This document shows positions 58,001 to 64,000 of a stretch of DNA of 64,000 nt, one piece after another. Within the stretch, counting starts at the first letter, position 1, and the number at the start of each line of letters is the position of its first letter. The DNA is from Phialocephala subalpina (taxonomy: Eukaryota; Ascomycota; Leotiomycetes; Helotiales; Mollisiaceae). The position numbers and the translations under genes were made by a program. Where the stretch lies: contig FJOG01000013.1 of NCBI GenBank assembly GCA_900073065.1, positions 59,667-123,666 on the forward strand, given 5' to 3'. The notes below the pieces were generated by a model. It ran no database searches, was not told the origin of the DNA, and was given only the letters and a program-made list of their open reading frames with translations.

Positions 58001-61000
58001 CGCCCGCGAGACAGAACTGCCACCGAGTATGGTCGTGCCTGTGCGGTGTGGTCTTCAGTCGCGCTGAGTTAGGCTCTATGTTTGGGCATTCTGGCACTGG
58101 GCCGTCCCTGAAACTGGCATGGATATCTGTGCTCGTGCCTAACAGTGCGCTAGGGATCTCTGTGTGGTCGGTTTCTGTTGCTGAACGGAGAAAAGAGGTC
58201 GAAGCCTGTTCCATGCGAAAAAATGATGAGAAGACGTTCGATCCATGATCCATGATCCCGGCTCGCTGGAGCCCCAGTCTTTTTTCGACATGCATAACAT
58301 ACTGACTGACTGACTGACTGTATGGAGGTAAGAGAGGATCTACGGTAAGGCAAGGCCACACTCACCCTCACCCTCACCCACACCCACCCACACCCAGACC
58401 AGGCCAGTCAGGCACCTCGTTTTACGTGGGTAATCTGCCAAACGACTGCATAAGGTATGCATACATACGGTATACCGTAATCTCAGTTCGGGAACGACTC
58501 CTTTCGAGCTCCCGCTTCAACTTCCTTCCTCTTCCAACGACAACTTCCTTTGCGAACCCAACCCAGTGCCATCTGGTTCTCCCTCCTGCTCTCACCCACT
58601 CTCCTCTGAGCGGTGCACCCTGTGTCGGTCTCACTCGACCCATCTTTGATCTTCCTCAGCTAGCTTCCAGGTCAGCGCATGGTCCAACAAGGGATCCGTC
58701 CGCCTCCTTTCAAGCCATCGACCCTTTTCAATAGCGTCCGAGGGCAGATCTTGGAAACACATCCCGAATCACGGGCGGATCTCTGGAAGGGAAGACCCCA
58801 ATTGACCAATCCGACTCTCGAGATAACCCGCTCCTGGTGCCTCAACGACGCCCGAGAAACATGTTCTCACTGGCGTTCGCACTCTCGGGAAACAAGACCA
58901 GGAAGCAGGTATCCAGAGCTGAATCATCGTATCAAGATGCCACCTGCAACTCATGTGCACCAGCCTTCGACCAGAGAGCACGCGTGTCTCCTACTTACTG
59001 CAGGTCCGCCGAGCATCAACGCCAAGAACTCCTCTTTGGGCCACTTTCACATCACTAAGAAAGTAAGTAGAATATCAATGTACCGAGTTATGGCCGCTCT
59101 TCTTATCGGTCGGCCTATTCTCAAAATGGAAAACACAGGTCCCGTCTGGTGGCAAGAAAAGGAAGCTTTCCACGCATGATATCCATCACGATTATGCCGC
59201 ACACTATGGGGATTTATGCGCAAACAGAAGACTTCTTCACCATGAGACTTTCGTCTACTGTATCTCCCACATCCAGGGGCTCGCTCGCAAGTTCGTCTCA
59301 ATTGGGCGCTAGCTGTCCGGATCGCCATCAGAAGTTAGAAACATCAATGCACATCCTCGCATCAGCCTCGCTGGGGCTGCCCGAAGATCACGAAAACGTT
59401 TATGTTTCGTCATTTCGCGCATGGCACATCACTGAGAACCAAGGAAGTCCCTTTGAACTTTTAAGGCTGGAGGATCGTCCTGGGAATGACCTTGCGGGAT
59501 CCACGTGCTTGTCGGTTGCTCGGAAGAAAAATAATCCTGCACTGGTGTCGACTGGCTTCTAGTTCAAGTTGCTTACCATCTTCTGGTAGCCTTGCAGCAC
59601 CTTGCATATCAAATCTCCGTTCGAAGGCGGTAGATGATGATGAAACTCTACGTGGTACGATGCCCAATAGTTCTGCGAGGCCGCGACCTGGCGCTCGATT
59701 TACAAGGAAAACATTTCGCCCAGGCCCAGCTCACCTGCCTAATATTGCCCTGCGGGTCAAGATTTTTCTACAATCCTATCGGCATTCGCAAGTCGAACCC
59801 AAAATGCACTACGAGTTAGCCTTCGCGTCTCATCTTGGGATCAACACAGCCTCGCCCGACTTTCGAACTGCAACGCAACCCACACGAGACTGCACTTCAA
59901 TGGTGGTGTGAGAGAAATTGTTGTGCACGAGCCAGGAGATCCAGTACGTCCACATTACATCCTTATTCGCAAGCCGGATATATTCGCGTCGTCGGACACT
60001 CCGCCACTATGATCATCTTGGTCATCTTAAAACATCAACATTATATGCAGCACAGACCAAGCTGTCGAACTTTCTTGTCGTGTTCGAGAACGCACTAAGA
60101 ACAACCTAATTTCCACAGCCATGTGTGCATTTGAAACAGATTTAGAACCTTGCTTGCCTTCTAGAAGGTTTCACCTCAGCCTAGGTCTCATCATCCCCCC
60201 GGCCAATCACCGACCCATCCCATTTAACTTCTCATGGTCATGGATGTTAAATTTCCACGATCCTCCGATCAAGATTGCATAATGGAGCTCAGCCCCATAA
60301 AATGATCTGATTGAACTCTGATCTCCCCATACGGAGCACTTCCATCGTCGAATGATCACGAATGATCGCCGACATGCCCTATTTCCATGCCTCATGTCGC
60401 CTTAGCTGTTTGGGGCCTTGAAAACCACAGAAATAGAATCTCATCGTCGAGCACCGGGCGCGTTTCGAATGCAGCCTCGAGTCAATATTCATTGGCCTCA
60501 TTTTTTCTCATCGGGCATGATTCATGCGCTTCGATGAACTATCATAACCCGGAGCTTCCTGATAGAATTTGGAAACCGGCCTTTCACCCGAACGTCACAT
60601 AGGATGAAGATGAAGATGTTGGGTATCGTGTGGCATCTGCTGACGCGTTGAACGGGCAAGATTCATGCTCTAGGGATCTTGAGTTCGTTGACAGAACCTA
60701 GACAGCGGATACGCCATCGAGAGCTAATCGATCGTACTTGTCATCGAGACGAAAAGGAAGGTTCATGCTTGATGCCTGGTAAGTTCGGGCACGAACTGGA
60801 AGAAAGCACCCCTCCACTTGGAACACTGAAGATCTTTAGATGTTTCTGGAATGCTTGGACATTGGGGAAGTCACGAATGTGCCTCGGTGTGAGAAGGTTT
60901 GAAAATCTGAAATGCATACACAGAATGGGCAACTGAGCACGCGCGTGACTCGAACAACGCTTGAAGTTTCGAGAAATTGCATTACCACGGAAATGTGGCT

Positions 61001-61217
61001 TGCATGAATGAGAAAATATGTCATGAATCGTGACGAACAGATCAACGCCTTGTATTTTCCTTTACGGGAAATAGAATCCCATACCACTAAAGCTGGAGCC
61101 TCTAGTTTTCTTACCCTGATAACTCTGCTCCAGACTGACATCCTGTCAATCATCTTCACCAAATGATGTACCAGTCGTGAAATCATGATTGTTCTTCGTC
61201 GAATCTCCCAAGTCTCA
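55090..61217. other. 6.1-kb gene-poor region with leader-like tracts
   Basis: No open frame is convincing on either strand, although base composition is normal and no RIP is seen. Near 56.85-56.95 kb the minus strand is rich in CA/CT (ACTCACTCACTCTCTC), and near 58.49-58.66 kb the plus strand is rich in CT. Both resemble fungal 5' leaders. Simple repeats lie at 58302-58320 (CTGA units) and 58358-58400 (CACCCTCACCC-type). The largest frame (56667-57365, minus) ignores these features. Long leaders, non-coding RNA or a gene with many short exons are all possible. Confidence 0.45.
58358..58400 (+). repeat. C/A-rich simple repeat
   Basis: Tandem CACCCT and CACCCA units. It is not a telomere repeat (TTAGGG/CCCTAA is the usual form in these fungi) and is internal. 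Confidence 0.7.
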
Positions 61218-61962
61218 TCAAAATTGATCTATCCACATCAGTCCCCATCCCACGATTAACATCCCCATCAGATTCTCGACTCACCTAAAGTCATACTCAT
61301 ACTAACATCCGTATTCTCCACCATCTTGGTAAACTCCTCAAAACTAATCTTCCCATCACGATCCAAATCGGCCTCCATAATGGTCTTGTCGACAATCTGC
61401 TGTAGCTGTTGATCCTTCAAGTTGCTGCCTACCATCATCTTTAGCACGATGAAGAGTTCGCCGTTGGAGATGTAGCCGTCGCGGTCGATGTCGTAGACTT
61501 TGAATGCGAAGCGGAGTTTTTGTTCTTTGTTGCCTTTGGAGGAGAAGGCGGAGAGTCCTGAGACGAATTCTTGGAAGTCGACATCGCCGCCGCCGTCTTC
61601 GTCTAAGATGGCGATCATTCTGAGATGTGTTAATGATGTGTTTTGTAAGGTAGGTTAGGCTGTGGCTGACCTGGTTGCGAGTGGGTTAGAGGAGATTTGC
61701 GGAAGGCTGAGGAATTCTTCGCGTTCGATTGTGCCGGAGTTATCCTATACCAATCTGTCAGTCTTGATCGCCTTGCATGCTCGGAGTCTGCGCACCTTGT
61801 CCAGCTTCATAAACCTCTTTCGTATTCTTTCGACCTCATCTCGGTCAACTATGATCCAAATCAGTGCTGCTCTATTGTGCCTGCGCGAGGCAATATGGGG
61901 GTTTTCGTACAGTTGGAGCCTTGCACAATGTTCTCTAACACCGCGCTGCTGGCGTTACCCAT
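61218..61962 (-). CDS. CNB1: calcineurin regulatory subunit B, 174 residues
   Basis: The model is join(61218..61228, 61285..61619, 61671..61744, 61796..61848, 61911..61962), 525 nt. The N-terminus MGNASS fits N-myristoylation. Four EF-hands are visible: [13 protein letters not shown] (spanning an intron), [26 protein letters not shown] and [13 protein letters not shown]. The end VSMSMTLDQF is the family's usual terminus and needs an 11-nt last coding exon; without it the frame would run on to a false GESRI tail. Calcineurin B binds calcium and activates the calcineurin A phosphatase in the cytosol (established knowledge). Five exons for 174 residues is intron-dense for this window. Confidence 0.95.
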
Positions 61963-62668
61963 CTTGAGGTTGGTATGGGTGGTTGTTGGGGGAGGAGTCG
62001 CTGTCTGGTGTGGGGTCCTTCCCTGTGTCAGCAATGGGAGGAGCTAAGCTGTTTTGGGAATAGGGGCTTGAATTCTAGGCTTGGACTGGAATCCCAATTT
62101 CTTCATCTTCATCTTCATCTTCACAATTCATACTCATGTCTGGTTTGTTTTCATTTGCTCTAAATGAACTCTGATCGATAAGTATTCCTATTCCCGCCAA
62201 GTAATGTTACCAAATATCAAGTACAACGTCTTCGACAGTCACCCTCACCATCCATGAATGAACCACGGCAAGTGCCGACTGTCTCGTCAATTATCCTAAA
62301 GTATCTGAGACTTCGAAGGGTAGTTGGATTTATCTCACTTTGGATTTATAACGAGTAATGATGATGCTTAAGTCCTTGCTTGTGTTGCGTCTAAGTCGTG
62401 ATGAAGTTGCCTGACTTTGCGGTTCTTTGTTTGCTGATTTCATTGACATTGCGAAAGTTATTCAAGTCCTTTCCCCTTATTTTCTATTATATTGAGGCCC
62501 CTTAGTTGACCAAGAGATGTCCCGCGACGTTTGCTTTGAGGGAAGGATTCTCGGGGGTGCTAGTGCTGAATGCGAAGAATTTTGAGATCCGAGCTTCTGT
62601 GAACTAAGGATATTTCACTCGGTTGAGTCGATGTCGAGCAAGTACAGTTCATTGGAGCTCATGCGTGT
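61963..62668. other. upstream region of calcineurin B, no gene seen
   Basis: Pyrimidine-rich minus-strand leader features and a CTTCAT repeat at about 62099-62122. No coding frame is convincing. Confidence 0.45.
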
Positions 62669-63528
62669 TTGTTTTCTACAGCGTTGATTGCGAAGGTGGG
62701 AAAGGAATGTCCACGGATCTCTTCGCTGATCGACACGTTTGTGTCTCAATTACTCCGACCTAACAATGAAGACTCCAACTACAGCTCCAACATGAGTGGA
62801 CTGACTAGACTTCCAGCTCTGCCAGCGCCCTTGGTCGGCGTCCTTCCCATATATGACTTCGATGCTGTTCAAGCAAATGGCAGTAGCGCAGGCACAATCC
62901 TGTTTACGTTGTCCTACAATCGTGCATCTGTCAAGCTCAAAAGAACTCAGACGTGGATACCAACAAGGGTTATTCGACTTTCGGTTCCAAGAGAGGCACT
63001 TCTCGACCTGGCAAAATGACCTGCAATACGCCGAACGGAACAACCAAGTACTTCAGATGGTGGAAATTTGCGAGACTTCACGTCTCAATCTGCTGCTCCA
63101 GATGCAGCAAGGACGTTTGACAAACCACCAAGAACCCCGGGAGCGAGAGCCCACCTTCAGGATGCGTAAAATTCGACTAGTGGAGACGGCATTAGAAGCC
63201 AGAAGCTTGCGAAACGCCTCTCTTCGATCTGCTGTTCGACATGTGGAGCAGATATCAGAAACCCAAGTTTTGCCGAACGCCATTCCCCTACTTGCTGCTG
63301 GAGATACCTCAGAAGATCGAGGCCCGCCAAACACAACGCCTGGATCAGCTATTGGAGGTACGTCAGAAGCCTGAGACCAGCCAGACTTCACACCCCAATC
63401 TGCTATTAGAGAGGTGGAGGGAGGTACACCTCAAGTCATGTGACGAGAAAGCAGCAGCTCCAAAATCGGAAGAAGCAGTTTTGGGATGGTCCACGATCTT
63501 CGCATTCAGCATTCAAGCATCTCTTTAA
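62669..63528 (+). CDS. possible repeat-bearing gene or gene relic
   Basis: Open stretches in different plus-strand frames (62669-63019, 62853-63374, 63241-63528) share diverged Leu-rich units. NLLLQMQQ is in one frame; DLLFDM, YLLLEIPQK, DQLLEVRQK and NLLLERWRE are consecutive in another. Consistent coding-like repeats in the last frame suggest a real or once-real protein. The frame change between about 63120 and 63220 needs either an intron or a lesion. I recognise no family. Confidence 0.3.
63078..63430. repeat. diverged tandem repeats, about 54-bp spacing
   Basis: A core like (C/G)ATCTGCT(G/A)TT(A/C)GA recurs at about 63226, 63290, 63343 and 63397, with 54- to 63-bp spacing. A further related copy lies near 63087. 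The units have diverged substantially, so this is an old minisatellite. Confidence 0.6.
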
Positions 63529-64000
63529 AGCACAACGCGCCAGACTTTCGCCTGACGAAGAGCAAAACCTCGGGATCGTCTCCCACATCTCCCGCACCAT
63601 CCCGGCATATCGAGGTTCTTATTTCTCCACTTCATCACGAAAACCCCTCATCTAAATCACAGATCGAGAAATGAGTCCTCCTCGCGGTCCAAGCCGTCAG
63701 ACTTTCCAGCTTACCCCATCCGTACTTGAAATCGTGAACATAAATTTCAAATGCAGAACCCTGATTGCTTCTTTCCTTGAAAGTACTCATCTGTAAAGTG
63801 AGAACAACTTGGTGCACCTTGGAAATGAGCATGAGTCAGTCTCGGCTTTGTGAAAGTGACTTGATGATCGTAGGAAGATCGAGTGGACGAGACAAGAATA
63901 CGGGGTCTCCGCAAAATTGAACCGGAAACCGAAGCGCGAATCACATTCGCTTGAAGTTGTTTCAGATGAAGTTGAAACTGCCTGAAAGGCGATTATTTCT

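Noticed and set aside
58358..58400. Telomere-like C/A repeat
   Set aside because: The units (CACCCT, CACCCA) do not match the usual fungal CCCTAA repeat and lie within ordinary sequence.
1..64000. tRNA, rRNA or CRISPR features
   Set aside because: I looked for T-loop-like GGTTCGAATC sequences and for regularly spaced short repeats with unique spacers and found no convincing case. Short, diverged RNA genes could still be missed by eye.

Overview
The window reads as nuclear DNA of a filamentous ascomycete (Pezizomycotina). The genes carry 48-70 bp introns with GTAAGT-like donors and short branch-point-to-AG distances. They include a Zn2Cys6 transcription factor, and the repeats carry the C-to-T scars expected of repeat-induced point mutation (RIP). 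I cannot fix the class or species from sequence alone.

Layout. (1) About 1-11.0 kb is an AT-rich block. A RIP-degraded Ty3/Gypsy element on the minus strand runs off the left edge; a small, nearly unmutated solo-LTR-like insert sits in it. Next to it is a second Gypsy copy (copy A, 4512-11002) whose 5' LTR end carries a perfect 250-bp tandem duplication. (2) About 11.4-21.1 kb is a gene island: an unrecognised multi-pass membrane protein, a divergent ArsB/CitMHS-like transporter, and a Zn2Cys6 regulator. (3) About 21.1-30.3 kb is a nested transposon block. A Tc1/mariner element with 32-bp inverted repeats is split by a full-length Gypsy copy (copy B, 21975-28354, with exact 5-bp target duplication TTAGA). 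A second inverted-repeat element containing a 580-base assembly gap follows. (4) About 30.5-38.4 kb is an accessory stretch: a short-chain dehydrogenase (SDR), a broken membrane-protein gene, a 0.64-kb inverted-repeat element, a DHA2-type MFS transporter with one doubtful junction, and a broken second SDR. (5) From 39 kb on is a conserved housekeeping block: POP8-like, PP5 phosphatase, ES2/DGCR14, COQ8, RRP36, an FCP1/HAD-like protein, eEF1B-gamma, mitochondrial uS9, an unnamed disordered fungal protein and calcineurin B. A gene-poor stretch of about 6 kb lies at 55.1-61.2 kb.

How it fits together. The housekeeping genes serve RNA and ribosome maturation, translation, coenzyme Q and phosphatase signalling. 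They lie mostly as divergent or tail-to-tail pairs, several sharing short promoters. No core biosynthetic enzyme accompanies the SDR/MFS genes, so I do not call a metabolite cluster. Exon models were assembled by hand from frame continuity and splice consensus. Models whose total length divides by three and whose conserved motifs join across introns are marked with higher confidence.
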